A stretch of 64,000 nt of DNA, taken from Streptomyces sp. NBC_00691 (GTDB lineage: Bacteria; Actinomycetota; Actinomycetes; Streptomycetales; Streptomycetaceae). How positions within the stretch are numbered: the stretch's first letter is position 1; each line of letters opens with the position of its first letter. Positions 34,600 to 42,122 of this stretch are shown piece by piece. The DNA is taken from contig NZ_CP109007.1 in the NCBI RefSeq assembly GCF_036226665.1, forward strand, positions 744,001-808,000, given 5' to 3'. A model generated the notes under the pieces. The model searched no databases. It saw only the letters and a program-made list of their open reading frames with translations, and was not told where the DNA came from. A program made the translations under genes and the position numbers.

Positions 34600-35220
34600 A
34601 TGTCGCTCTGCACATGGCTGAAGAGGGCCGCCGTCGGCGTCACGGTCGTCCTCGCCACGGCAACAGCCACCACGGCGAACGCCGCACCCGCGCCGACGAC
34701 GGAGCCGTCGGCGGTCAGCGCCTCGGCCCCGATCGGCTCCCCGGCGAGCGCCTCGGCGGTGGTGACACTGCGATACGACGACAGCCGGGCCGGAGGCTGG
34801 GAGGCGGCCATCGCCGCCGGCGTCGCCTCGTGGAACGCGAACGTCGACAACGTCAAACTGGTCGAGGCCGCGCCGGGCACCCGGGCCGAGATCGTGATCG
34901 TGGCGACCACCGGCTGGCCCCAGGCCACGCTCGGGCCCGTCCGTCCCGGCCGGCAGGTCCGTGTCGAACTCGGGAGCCAGGCCGTGAGCCAGGGGTACGA
35001 CAAGACCCGCATCGCCGCCCATGAACTCGGCCACAGCCTGGGACTCCCGGACACGAAACCCGGTCCGTGCTCGCAGCTGATGTCGGGGTCGAGCGCCGGA
35101 ACGGCGTGCGTGAACGCGATCCCCAACGCGACCGAACAGGCCCGGGTGGAGTCCGCCTACGCCAACGGCGCCGCCTCACGGGTCGCCGCCGACGGCCGAA
35201 CCCTCGTGGACGCCCCGTAA
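34600..35220 (+). CDS. snpA: Snapalysin, small secreted neutral metalloprotease (family M7)
   Basis: A 206-residue preproprotein. The signal peptide is at 1-28 (AAVGVTVVLATATATTANA), a propeptide runs to about residue 55, then the catalytic domain follows with zinc site HELGHSLGLPD (His141, Glu142, His145, Asp151) and Cys-containing loops (PGPCSQLMSG, AGTACVNAI). This is the Streptomyces-specific M7 family, the smallest metzincins, which break down casein-like proteins outside the cell. GAAGGAG precedes the ATG. In characterised strains snpA is next to a divergent lysR-type activator; here the upstream neighbour is a PRC-barrel gene, so the usual regulator is absent. Confidence 0.92.
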   Translation: MSLCTWLKRAAVGVTVVLATATATTANAAPAPTTEPSAVSASAPIGSPASASAVVTLRYDDSRAGGWEAAIAAGVASWNANVDNVKLVEAAPGTRAEIVIVATTGWPQATLGPVRPGRQVRVELGSQAVSQGYDKTRIAAHELGHSLGLPDTKPGPCSQLMSGSSAGTACVNAIPNATEQARVESAYANGAASRVAADGRTLVDAP

Positions 35221-35235
35221 GCCCGTAGGCCCGTG

Positions 35236-35293
35236 AACGGCCCGCCTCCTCTCCTCTACGCTTCACCACGCGGAGGAGAGAGCGCGGGCCGTT
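35236..35293 (+). terminator. Terminator of snpA
   Basis: Outer 10-bp stem AACGGCCCGC (35236-35245) with GCGGGCCGTT (35284-35293), and an inner 8-bp stem CTCTCCTC (35249-35256) with GAGGAGAG (35273-35280). It begins 15 bases after the snpA stop. Confidence 0.7.
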
Positions 35294-35354
35294 GCCATGT
35301 CCACTTCTGTGGACGCTACGGGTTCGTCTCCCAGAGTCGAATGGCGGTCACGGC

Positions 35355-36593
35355 ATGGCGTACGCGACGGAGCTGTCGGAAGCACGGATCGAGGATGCGA
35401 GCAATGTCCTGGTGACGTCTTCGGCGGCGCGGGACCACGACACGGTCCGGGACTTCTTCGGGTCCACGATCACACCTGATGACCTTGCCTCCGGCGCACT
35501 CGACCTCGCACGGAAGACGGTCTACGTGTGCGGCGACGCGTCCGGGATCAGCGCCGACCGACTCCGCTCGGCGGAAAGGGTGTTCGTCGTCAGGGAGCCG
35601 TCGCAGGGCGACCACGCGGACGTGGCGGCCCCTTGGCCCCTCGTCGGCCGAGGCCGCGTGCCCGTCCGCGTCCACGGCGCCGGCGTGTACTACCGCCGCT
35701 TCTTCGACCCCGACGCCGGCCACTTCGGACGGATCGGTGCGGAGCACGCCTTCCAGTCCCTGACGGAGTCCGACAAGCCGGGAGCGGCCCATCGCAGCGG
35801 GATCTATCTGACGCCCGTGACACGGGACGGCGACGCACTGCGCTTCCGGCTGCTCCGGTGCTCCACGAATCTCTCCGGTCCGACCGAGACCTTCCGCCCG
35901 ACCGACACGGACATCGTCGATGCCCTGAACCACGAGGCCGCCGCCGTCTTCCGGGACCACGCACCGCTCAATCACGTCCTCGCCCAGATCTACCACAACA
36001 CTCTCGCCACGGCCGGACGCAAGCAGTCGAAGGCCAGGATCTCGGCCCATGCCGACAAGACCAAGGACATGCCCGTCAACGGCGTCATGGCCTTCTGCAC
36101 CTTCTACGACGGGCTGGACGAGCTGCGGCCGCTGGCCGAAGACCCCTTCGACCACGGCGTGAAAGGCGTCAGCGGGCTGACCAGACTCCACTTCCGCCTC
36201 AAGGAGGGGACCGCCGAGGGCGACGGGGCCGCGCTCGCGCTCCCCGCGCAGTTCAGCGTGACCCTGTATCCCGGCTCCGTCCTCTTCATGCCGCTGTCCA
36301 CGAACCGCCTGTACACGCACGAGATCCGGCCCGCTGCCCTCGACGCCGGTCTGCTCCCGACGCGCCTGGGCTACGTGGTGCGCTGTTCCAGCACCGAAGC
36401 CGTTCACAGGAACGGGCAGACGTTCCTCGACATGGCCGGAGATCTGGTGGAGCTGGAGGCACCCACACCGGACGGGATGAACGAGCTGCGCAGGCTGTAC
36501 GCCGAGGAGAACAGGACGTCGTCCTTCATCGACTACGGCGACAGGTTCCGCTTCAGCATGAACACGGGAGACTACCGTGCGCCCCGCATCTAG
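35355..36593 (+). CDS. Putative 2-oxoglutarate/Fe(II) oxygenase-like protein A
   Basis: A 412-residue protein, not assigned to a named family. A double-stranded-helix oxygenase core is suggested by KARISAHADKTKDMPVNGVMAFCTFYDGL (metal His232-x-Asp234), by SVTLYPGSVLFMPLSTNRLYTHEI (second metal His322) and by TRLGYVVRCSS (Arg343, position for the 2-oxoglutarate carboxylate). The N-terminal 130 residues have no recognised domain but include YVCGDASGISADRL. The gene overlaps the next one by 17 bases, so the two are translated together. The start ATG at 35355 has a weak ribosome site. The substrate is unknown; a small molecule, nucleic acid or protein is possible. Confidence 0.65.
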   Translation: MAYATELSEARIEDASNVLVTSSAARDHDTVRDFFGSTITPDDLASGALDLARKTVYVCGDASGISADRLRSAERVFVVREPSQGDHADVAAPWPLVGRGRVPVRVHGAGVYYRRFFDPDAGHFGRIGAEHAFQSLTESDKPGAAHRSGIYLTPVTRDGDALRFRLLRCSTNLSGPTETFRPTDTDIVDALNHEAAAVFRDHAPLNHVLAQIYHNTLATAGRKQSKARISAHADKTKDMPVNGVMAFCTFYDGLDELRPLAEDPFDHGVKGVSGLTRLHFRLKEGTAEGDGAALALPAQFSVTLYPGSVLFMPLSTNRLYTHEIRPAALDAGLLPTRLGYVVRCSSTEAVHRNGQTFLDMAGDLVELEAPTPDGMNELRRLYAEENRTSSFIDYGDRFRFSMNTGDYRAPRI

Positions 36594-37347
36594 GATTTCG
36601 GACGAGATCCTGTCGTTCTCCTTGCCGACCGAGGAAGACCTCTTCGCGGAACTGTCCGCGTCGACGCTCTGGGAGGACGTGGGCACAGGCCGGCGGGGTG
36701 CCACGCTCACCCGGATCGACGAGGCGGGCGATGTGCCCCTCGTCCGTACGACGACCCGCTACGGCGCCCCGGCGCAGTGTTTCCGTTCCGTGCACGAACG
36801 CCTGGCACGCCGGATCCAGGAACGTGCGGCGCTCGCGGTCGGCTTCAACAACGCTCTCATCGAGACCTACACGAACGCCTACACCACCATGGGAGGCCAC
36901 TCCGACCAGGCCCTGGACCTGGCCGAGGAGTCCTTCATCGCCGTCTTCTCCTGCTACCGGCACCCCGACCCCGCCCCACCGAGAAAGCTGATCTTCACCT
37001 CGAAGGGTTCCGACGACGAGACGTTCGAGATCCCCCTCACCCAGAACAGCGTCGTCGCGTTCTCCCTCGCCTCGAACCGGCGGCTCACCCACAGGATCGT
37101 GCTGGAGAAGCCGGTCCCGCCGACGGACAACACATGGCTGGGCGTGACCTTCCGCACGTCCAAGACCATGGTCCGGTTCCGCGACGGACAGGCGCACCTT
37201 CCGCACGGCGCACGCCTGACCGCAGCCGACGAGGAGCAGAGCCGCGAGTTCTACGGCCTCAGGCGCCGCGAGAACAAGGAGACGGACTTCGCGTACCCGG
37301 CGCTCACCTACACCGTCAGCGAGAGCGATCTGATACCGCCGGTATGA
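36577..37347 (+). CDS. Putative 2-oxoglutarate/Fe(II) oxygenase-like protein B (AlkB-like core)
   Basis: A 256-residue protein with an AlkB-like arrangement: FNNALIETYTNAYTTMGGHSDQALDL (metal His108-x-Asp110), SLASNRRLTHRIVLEK (His172) and NTWLGVTFRTSKTMV (Arg193). AlkB enzymes oxidatively demethylate nucleic acids, but relatives act on proteins and small molecules, and this sequence lacks an obvious nucleotide-recognition lid. GTG at 36577 has a GGGAG site inside the end of the upstream oxygenase gene. Two different oxygenase-like proteins in one overlapping operon suggest a complex or sequential reactions on one substrate. Confidence 0.65.
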   Translation: MRPASRISDEILSFSLPTEEDLFAELSASTLWEDVGTGRRGATLTRIDEAGDVPLVRTTTRYGAPAQCFRSVHERLARRIQERAALAVGFNNALIETYTNAYTTMGGHSDQALDLAEESFIAVFSCYRHPDPAPPRKLIFTSKGSDDETFEIPLTQNSVVAFSLASNRRLTHRIVLEKPVPPTDNTWLGVTFRTSKTMVRFRDGQAHLPHGARLTAADEEQSREFYGLRRRENKETDFAYPALTYTVSESDLIPPV

Positions 37348-37421
37348 AGCCTGATGGCGCCGTACGCGAGGCGCTCCGGCCCGGTTCGTCGACCCCGGTG
37401 AGTGCGCCACGCCCGACTCAT

Positions 37422-37435
37422 TAGGGTCAGAGGCA
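37422..37435 (+). promoter_or_regulatory. Promoter -10 box (TAGGGT), leaderless flavoprotein gene
   Basis: TAGGGT at 37422-37427 lies 7 nt before the ATG at 37435. The only purine run (GAGG) is too close to the ATG for a normal ribosome site. Confidence 0.45.
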
Positions 37436-38097
37436 TGACGACCACACCCCTTACCGGCAGTTCCTTCGACCTGCTCCGCTTCGACGCCCTGGCAGACCCG
37501 GAGCAGCTGCGCCGGGTGTACGCACTCCCCAGCGATGCGGCCGTACGCAAGCAGATGACCGAACTCACGGATCAGACACGGCAGCTGATCGCCTGCTCCT
37601 CATTGGTCCTGATCGCCAGCACGGACGCCGAGGGAAACTGCGACGTCTCGCCGCGCGGCGGCCCCGCCGGGTTCGTCGCCGTCCTGGACTCGCGGACGCT
37701 GGCGATACCGGACGCGACCGGCAACAAGCGACTGGACACCCTGCAGAACGTCATCGCCACCGGACGGGCCGGCCTCCTGTTCGTCGTCCCCGGGCGGACC
37801 ACGACCCTGCGGGTGAACGGCCGGGCTGTCGTTTCCACCCGCCCGGAACTGCTGTCGCGGCTGACCGCCGTGGGCAAGCCGCCGGCCAGCGCGCTGGTGG
37901 TGGGGATCGAGGAGATCTATCCGCACTGCCCCAAGGCTCTGGTGCGCAGCGCGGCCTGGAAGCCGGAGCAGTGGCTGCCGACGGACGCCCAGCCGACCTC
38001 GGCCGAGGTGACGCTGGCCCAACTGCGCATGCCTGAGCTGACGCTCTCCGACATCGAGCAGGCGGAGGCCGACTCGCTGAAGTACCGCTACGAGTAA
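37435..38097 (+). CDS. PPOX-type FMN-binding flavoprotein (MSMEG_1061-like)
   Basis: A 220-residue split-barrel protein. Typical segments are SSLVLIASTDAEGNCDVSPRGGPAGFVAVLDSRTLAIPDATGNKRLDTLQNVIATGRAGLLFVVPGRTTTLRVNGRA and EIYPHCPKALVRSAAWKPE. This is the pyridoxamine-phosphate-oxidase-like subgroup of actinobacteria that binds FMN (or F420); its reactions are unknown. It has its own promoter and is probably not in the oxygenase operon upstream. Confidence 0.85.
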   Translation: MTTTPLTGSSFDLLRFDALADPEQLRRVYALPSDAAVRKQMTELTDQTRQLIACSSLVLIASTDAEGNCDVSPRGGPAGFVAVLDSRTLAIPDATGNKRLDTLQNVIATGRAGLLFVVPGRTTTLRVNGRAVVSTRPELLSRLTAVGKPPASALVVGIEEIYPHCPKALVRSAAWKPEQWLPTDAQPTSAEVTLAQLRMPELTLSDIEQAEADSLKYRYE

Positions 38098-38171
38098 CGG
38101 GCCCACCCACGAGCGAAGGCCGGCGCCCGGAGCTCTCGTCGACGAAGGCCCCGTCGGGGGATGGCCTCGTG

Positions 38172-39356
38172 TCAGGGCGAGAAGAGGACCTTGACGGCCC
38201 CGTCCTGCTTCTTCTGGAACATGGCGTAGGCATCCGGGGCCTGTTCGAGCGGCATGCGGTGGGTGGCGAAGTCGTCGACACCCAGAGGGTCCTCGTCCGT
38301 GAGCAGGGGGAGGATGTCGTCGACCCAGCGCCGGACGTTGGCCTGGCCCATGCGCAGCCGCAGTTGCTTGTCGAACATGGTCAGCAGGGGCAGCGGATCG
38401 GCCGCGCCGCCGTACACCCCGGACACCGAGACCGTGCCGCCCCGGCGGACCAGGTCGATGGCGGTGTGGAGGGCTGCGAGCCGGTCGACTCCGGCGCGCT
38501 TCATCATGGCCGCGGCGAGCGCGTCCGGCAGGAGGGTCGTGAGGCCCTGAGCCGCCGCCGCGACACGGCTGCCGTGGGCCTCCAGGCCCACGGCGTCGAT
38601 GACCGCGTCCGGACCGCGCCCCCCGGTGAGGGACCGGACGGCGTCGGGCAGGTCGTCGCCGCATTCCTTCAGGTCGAGGGCGTGGACGCCGCGTCGGCGT
38701 GCCCTGTCCAGACGCTCGGGGACGAGGTCGATGCCGATGACCGTGCCGGCCCCGCGGTGAGCGGCGATGCGGCAGCTCATGTCGCCGATGGGCCCGAGTC
38801 CGAGGACCGCGACGCTGCCTCCCGGTGGGACGGACGCGTACGCGACCGCCTGCCAGGCCGTGGGCAGGACGTCGGACAGGTAGACGAACCGATCGTCGGG
38901 CGGGCCGTCCGGGACCGGGATCGGCAGCGAGTTCCCGAATGGAACGCGCAGGTACTGGGCCTGCCCGCCGGGGACCTGGCCGTAGAGCTTCGTGTACCCG
39001 AAGAGCGAGGCGCCGGTGCCGTGCTCCCGTACCTGCGTCGTCTCGCACTGGGACTGCAGCCCCTGGTCGCACATGAAGCACGACCCGCACGAGACGTTGA
39101 ACGGGATCACCACACGGTCCCCGGGCTTCAGAGCGGTGACCTCCGGCCCCACGTATTCGACGACTCCCATGGGCTCGTGGCCCAGGATGTCGCCGGGATC
39201 GAGGAACGCCCCGAGAACCTCGTAGAGGTGCAGGTCGGAGCCGCACAGGCCGGTCGTCGTGATCCTGACGATCACATCATCGGCGTCGCGGATCACGGGA
39301 TCGGGCACCGTGTCCACGCGTACGTCCCTCTTGCCCTGCCAAGTCAGTGCCCTCAT
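38172..39356 (-). CDS. Zinc-dependent alcohol dehydrogenase (formaldehyde-dehydrogenase-like group)
   Basis: A 394-residue protein. The catalytic zinc site is GLCGSDLHLYE and GHEPMGVVEYVGPEV. The structural zinc loop is CGSCFMCDQGLQSQC. The Rossmann NAD(P) loop is VLGLGPIGDMSCRIAAHRGAGTVIGID. The overall pattern (GYTKLYGQVPGGQAQYLRVPFGNSLPIPVP) resembles the glutathione-independent formaldehyde dehydrogenase/threonine-dehydrogenase-like group. The true substrate is unknown. ATG at 39356 has an AGGAGGAG site. A fragment of a PLP decarboxylase lies directly upstream on the same strand. Confidence 0.9.
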   Translation of the reverse strand: MRALTWQGKRDVRVDTVPDPVIRDADDVIVRITTTGLCGSDLHLYEVLGAFLDPGDILGHEPMGVVEYVGPEVTALKPGDRVVIPFNVSCGSCFMCDQGLQSQCETTQVREHGTGASLFGYTKLYGQVPGGQAQYLRVPFGNSLPIPVPDGPPDDRFVYLSDVLPTAWQAVAYASVPPGGSVAVLGLGPIGDMSCRIAAHRGAGTVIGIDLVPERLDRARRRGVHALDLKECGDDLPDAVRSLTGGRGPDAVIDAVGLEAHGSRVAAAAQGLTTLLPDALAAAMMKRAGVDRLAALHTAIDLVRRGGTVSVSGVYGGAADPLPLLTMFDKQLRLRMGQANVRRWVDDILPLLTDEDPLGVDDFATHRMPLEQAPDAYAMFQKKQDGAVKVLFSP

Positions 39357-39384
39357 GACTCCTCCTCGTGGACCGGGTGGGCGC

Positions 39385-39468
39385 GTGCCCTGGGGGCGTG
39401 AACGGGTTCCGGCCCTTCTCGTGGTAGGCCGCCCACGCATCGAGTACGGGTGTCTTCGACGGGTCCAT
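39385..39468 (-). pseudogene. N-terminal remnant of an Orn/Lys/Arg-type PLP decarboxylase
   Basis: The minus-strand frame from an ATG at 39468 reads MDPSKTPVLDAWAAYHEKGR, then NPFTPPGH. This is the conserved start of the bacterial Orn/Lys/Arg decarboxylase family in actinobacteria (a short helix and then a F(A/T)PPGHKQG motif). After PPGH the similarity stops, and the alcohol dehydrogenase gene begins 30 bases later. The remainder of the about 480-residue enzyme is gone. Confidence 0.55.
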
Positions 39469-39698
39469 AGCGCGCGCCTGCCCCGTGACCGATGGCGAAA
39501 ACGGACATTCGACAGGAATCACGCAAGCGGCAGCGGCTGACAGGAGCGGTATTCCCGCCTCGCCCGGGTGTGCCCTCGGCCGGGGGAGGGCCGTCGGCGA
39601 TCGCTCCGGTTGCCGCTCCTTCCCCCGTGGGTGAGCTTGGAAAGGGGCCCGAACGAGACCGGCCCCCTCAATGATCGTCCTTGTCCTCAGGAGGAACC

Positions 39699-39977
39699 AT
39701 GGCGCACCCCGAGCAGGACCCGAACCAGCAGGAAGGTCCGATGGACGGGGGTGCTGCCGGCACGCCCGATGTTCACGACGGCGGGGCCGACGGAGGTGCG
39801 GACGGCGGAGCCGACGGAGGCGCGGACAGCGGTGCGGACGGCGGAGCTGACGGCGGCGCCGACGGCGGGGCCGACAGCGGAGCGGAAGGCCCGGCGGACG
39901 GTGGCGCGGCCGGGACTCCCGGCGTACACGACGGCGGTGCCGACGGCGGCGCCGAGAAGGCCGGTGGCGGCGTTTGA
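39699..39977 (+). CDS. Asp/Gly/Ala tetrapeptide-repeat peptide (92 aa), possible oxygenase substrate
   Basis: A strong GGAGGAACC-ATG start. After a short leader (MAHPEQDPNQQEGPMDGGAA) comes a block of about ten GGAD-like tetrads, including two SGAD/SGAE variants. Flanking this are two near-identical segments: GTPDVHDGGAD near the start and GTPGVHDGGAD near the end. There is no Cys, no hydrophobic stretch and no signal peptide. The repeats are acidic and flexible. Its stop overlaps the start of a JmjC oxygenase gene (TTGA), so the two proteins are made together. I infer that it may be the substrate of that oxygenase (Asp or His hydroxylation) and perhaps a ribosomal peptide natural-product precursor. 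No family is recognised. Confidence 0.65.
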   Translation: MAHPEQDPNQQEGPMDGGAAGTPDVHDGGADGGADGGADGGADSGADGGADGGADGGADSGAEGPADGGAAGTPGVHDGGADGGAEKAGGGV

Positions 39978-41179
39978 GCGCCGTCCCCACGACGCTTCGG
40001 GACACGGCCGCAGATGTTCGCGGCCGTGTCCTGGAGGAACGTCTGATCAGCCTCAGCCGGGAGGAGTTCGCCCTGGCGGTCTGGGGGCGTACCCCGCTGC
40101 TCAGCCGCCGGGTCAGTGACTTCTCCGACCTGTTCTCCGCATCCGCGGTGGACGAGCTGCTCTCCCGACGCGGGCTGCGCACGCCGTTCCTCCGTGTCGC
40201 CAAGGACGGCTCGACCGCCCCCGAGTCCTCGTTCACCTCACCAGGTGGAGTCGGCGCCTCGGTCGCGGACCAGCTGGACGACACCGCGTTGTGGCGGAGC
40301 TTCGCCGACGGCAGCACCTTGGTCCTGCAGGCACTGCACCGCACCTGGGGGCCGGTCACGGACCTCGCGACGCGGCTCGGCACGGAACTGGGGCACCCCG
40401 TGCAGGCCAACGCCTATGTCACCCCGCCGCAGAGCCGCGGCTTCGACGACCATTACGACGTTCACGACGTCTTCGTCCTGCAGGTCGCCGGTACCAAGCG
40501 CTGGATCGTCCACGAGCCCGTGCACCCGGACCCGCTGCGCGACCAGCCCTGGACCGCTCACCGCGCCGCGGTCGCCGATGCCGCGCGGGGAGAGGCGTAC
40601 CTCGACGCCGTGCTCGAACCCGGCGACGTCCTCTATCTGCCGCGGGGCTGGCTGCACGCCGCCGAAGCGCTGGGCGCGGTGTCGATCCATCTGACGCTCG
40701 GCGTCCACACCTGGACGCGGCACGCGCTGGCCGAACAACTCGCGGAAGCCGCCCTCGCGTCGCTGCGGGACGACGAGGAGATGCGCGGGTCCCTCTCCCT
40801 GGGCGTGGACGGACCGGTCGACGAACTCGACTTCGTCCGCCGACGTCTCGCGGCCGCCCTCACCGAGGCCGACCCCACTCCCCTGTTCCACCGCACCCGT
40901 CGCGGCCAGGCACGCCCCGCCCCCATGGGGCCGCTGGCACAACTCGGGGCCCTCCACAGCCTCGCGCCCGACACACCGGTGCGGCTTCGCGAGGCGTTGG
41001 AGGCACGGCTGGCGGGCCTGCGCCTCGCCACCCGCGTCGGGTGGCTCGACCTCGCGGAGGCGGACCTCCCGTCGATGCTCCAGGTCCTCGACGGCGGCAC
41101 CCGCTCTGCCGGCGAACTCGGCCTTCCCTTCGTCGAACGACTTCTGCGCGCAGGCGTGCTCGTGCCCGCCGAGTCATGA
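39974..41179 (+). CDS. JmjC/cupin-type 2-oxoglutarate Fe(II) oxygenase
   Basis: A 401-residue protein. The JmjC core spans about residues 50-260, with metal site His160-x-Asp162 in FDDHYDVHDVFVLQVAGTKRWIVHEP and His228 in LYLPRGWLHAAEAL. TLVLQALHRTWGPVTDLA and QANAYVTPPQSRG are typical of the ribosomal-oxygenase group (YcfD/RoxA, MINA53, NO66). A helical linker and a winged-helix-like C-terminus (about 290-401) also fit that group, whose members hydroxylate Arg or His in ribosomal proteins. Here the TTG start overlaps the stop of the GGAD-repeat peptide gene, which points to that peptide as substrate; hydroxylation of a ribosomal protein is the alternative. Confidence 0.85.
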   Translation: MSAVPTTLRDTAADVRGRVLEERLISLSREEFALAVWGRTPLLSRRVSDFSDLFSASAVDELLSRRGLRTPFLRVAKDGSTAPESSFTSPGGVGASVADQLDDTALWRSFADGSTLVLQALHRTWGPVTDLATRLGTELGHPVQANAYVTPPQSRGFDDHYDVHDVFVLQVAGTKRWIVHEPVHPDPLRDQPWTAHRAAVADAARGEAYLDAVLEPGDVLYLPRGWLHAAEALGAVSIHLTLGVHTWTRHALAEQLAEAALASLRDDEEMRGSLSLGVDGPVDELDFVRRRLAAALTEADPTPLFHRTRRGQARPAPMGPLAQLGALHSLAPDTPVRLREALEARLAGLRLATRVGWLDLAEADLPSMLQVLDGGTRSAGELGLPFVERLLRAGVLVPAES

Positions 41180-41189
41180 GACGGGCCCG

Positions 41190-42086
41190 ATGACGACCCC
41201 GGCACGGTTCCTCTGCGCCGACGCCGCGCGCCTGCGCGGGGATCCGATCGCGGGCACAGCGCCGTACGGCTCTGTCTGGATCCTCGTCGAGTACCGGGCC
41301 GGCTGGCCGCCCGACGGCTTCGAAGGCCTCGATCTCGAACCCGAGGTCAAGGCACGGGTGAGCGCCGCCGCACGCGCCACGCGTGCCCGCGTGCTGCTGA
41401 TCAGGCGGCACGGCCGCACTCGGGCGGACGAACGGCCACGATGGGCCGTCCTGCGCCATGAGAAGGACGGCGCCCACCGTCAGGAATGGGGAACCTGGGA
41501 CGACGACCGGGAACTGGCGGCCGTCGTCACCGCCCTGGACGCGCCCGGAGAACTGGGCCACCCACCCGTCGTCCTCGTCTGTGCCCACGGTCTGCACGAC
41601 ACCTGCTGTGCCGTCCGCGGCCGTCCGGTGGCACGTGCGCTGAGTGAGGGCCGGCCACAGCTGGTGTGGGAGTGCACGCACGTGGGAGGCGACCGGTTCG
41701 CCGCCAACGTCCTCGTCGCACCCGACGGCGTCTACTACGGCAACCTCGACGCCCCCTCGGCGATCACGGTGGTAGAAGAACACCTGGCGAACCGCATCCA
41801 CGCGGACCATCTGCGCGGATACACCGACCTCGTCCCGCCCCAGCAGGCCGCTCTGTCCGCCGTGCTCCACCACGCGGGTCCGTCGGGGCGGCACGACTAC
41901 GTCATCGAGGACACGGTCCGGGTCGACAACCGCTGGCGGGTCCGTGTCACCGGCCGCCTCGCAGGTCTCTCGACCTTCGAGGTCGAGATCCACGCCCGCC
42001 GAGCACCCCCGCACCGACTGACCTGTCGCGGCCTGTCCCCCAGCTCGGCGGTGTACTACGAAGTCACGTCGCTGCGCGTCGGCTGA
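41190..42086 (+). CDS. Sucrase/ferredoxin-like (thioredoxin-fold) protein
   Basis: A 298-residue protein of the sucrase/ferredoxin-like family. The C-terminal thioredoxin-like ferredoxin domain has LVCAHGLHDTCCAVRGRPVARAL, WECTHVGGDRFAANVLVAPDGVYYGNL, with Cys residues that could hold a 2Fe-2S cluster or a redox site. An N-terminal domain (about residues 1-120) is family-specific. It may supply electrons or redox control. It follows the JmjC gene by 10 bases and is the third gene of the peptide-oxygenase operon, where it could keep the iron centre reduced. A terminator follows the stop. Confidence 0.8.
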   Translation: MTTPARFLCADAARLRGDPIAGTAPYGSVWILVEYRAGWPPDGFEGLDLEPEVKARVSAAARATRARVLLIRRHGRTRADERPRWAVLRHEKDGAHRQEWGTWDDDRELAAVVTALDAPGELGHPPVVLVCAHGLHDTCCAVRGRPVARALSEGRPQLVWECTHVGGDRFAANVLVAPDGVYYGNLDAPSAITVVEEHLANRIHADHLRGYTDLVPPQQAALSAVLHHAGPSGRHDYVIEDTVRVDNRWRVRVTGRLAGLSTFEVEIHARRAPPHRLTCRGLSPSSAVYYEVTSLRVG

Positions 42087-42107
42087 GGGCCGGGCCGTCG
42101 GCCCTCT
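42086..42107. terminator. Terminator after the peptide/JmjC operon
   Basis: A 7-bp stem GAGGGCC (42086-42092) with GGCCCTC (42101-42107) and an 8-base loop, then TTCC. It overlaps the stop codon region of the sucrase/ferredoxin-like gene and faces the convergent SpoIIE phosphatase gene. Confidence 0.55.
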
Positions 42108-42122
42108 TCCGATCCGGCCGGG

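Noticed and set aside
39699..39977. GGAD-repeat gene as non-coding tandem repeat
   Set aside because: It has a strong ribosome site, correct frame through the whole repeat and start/stop overlap with the downstream gene, so it is treated as a coding gene.
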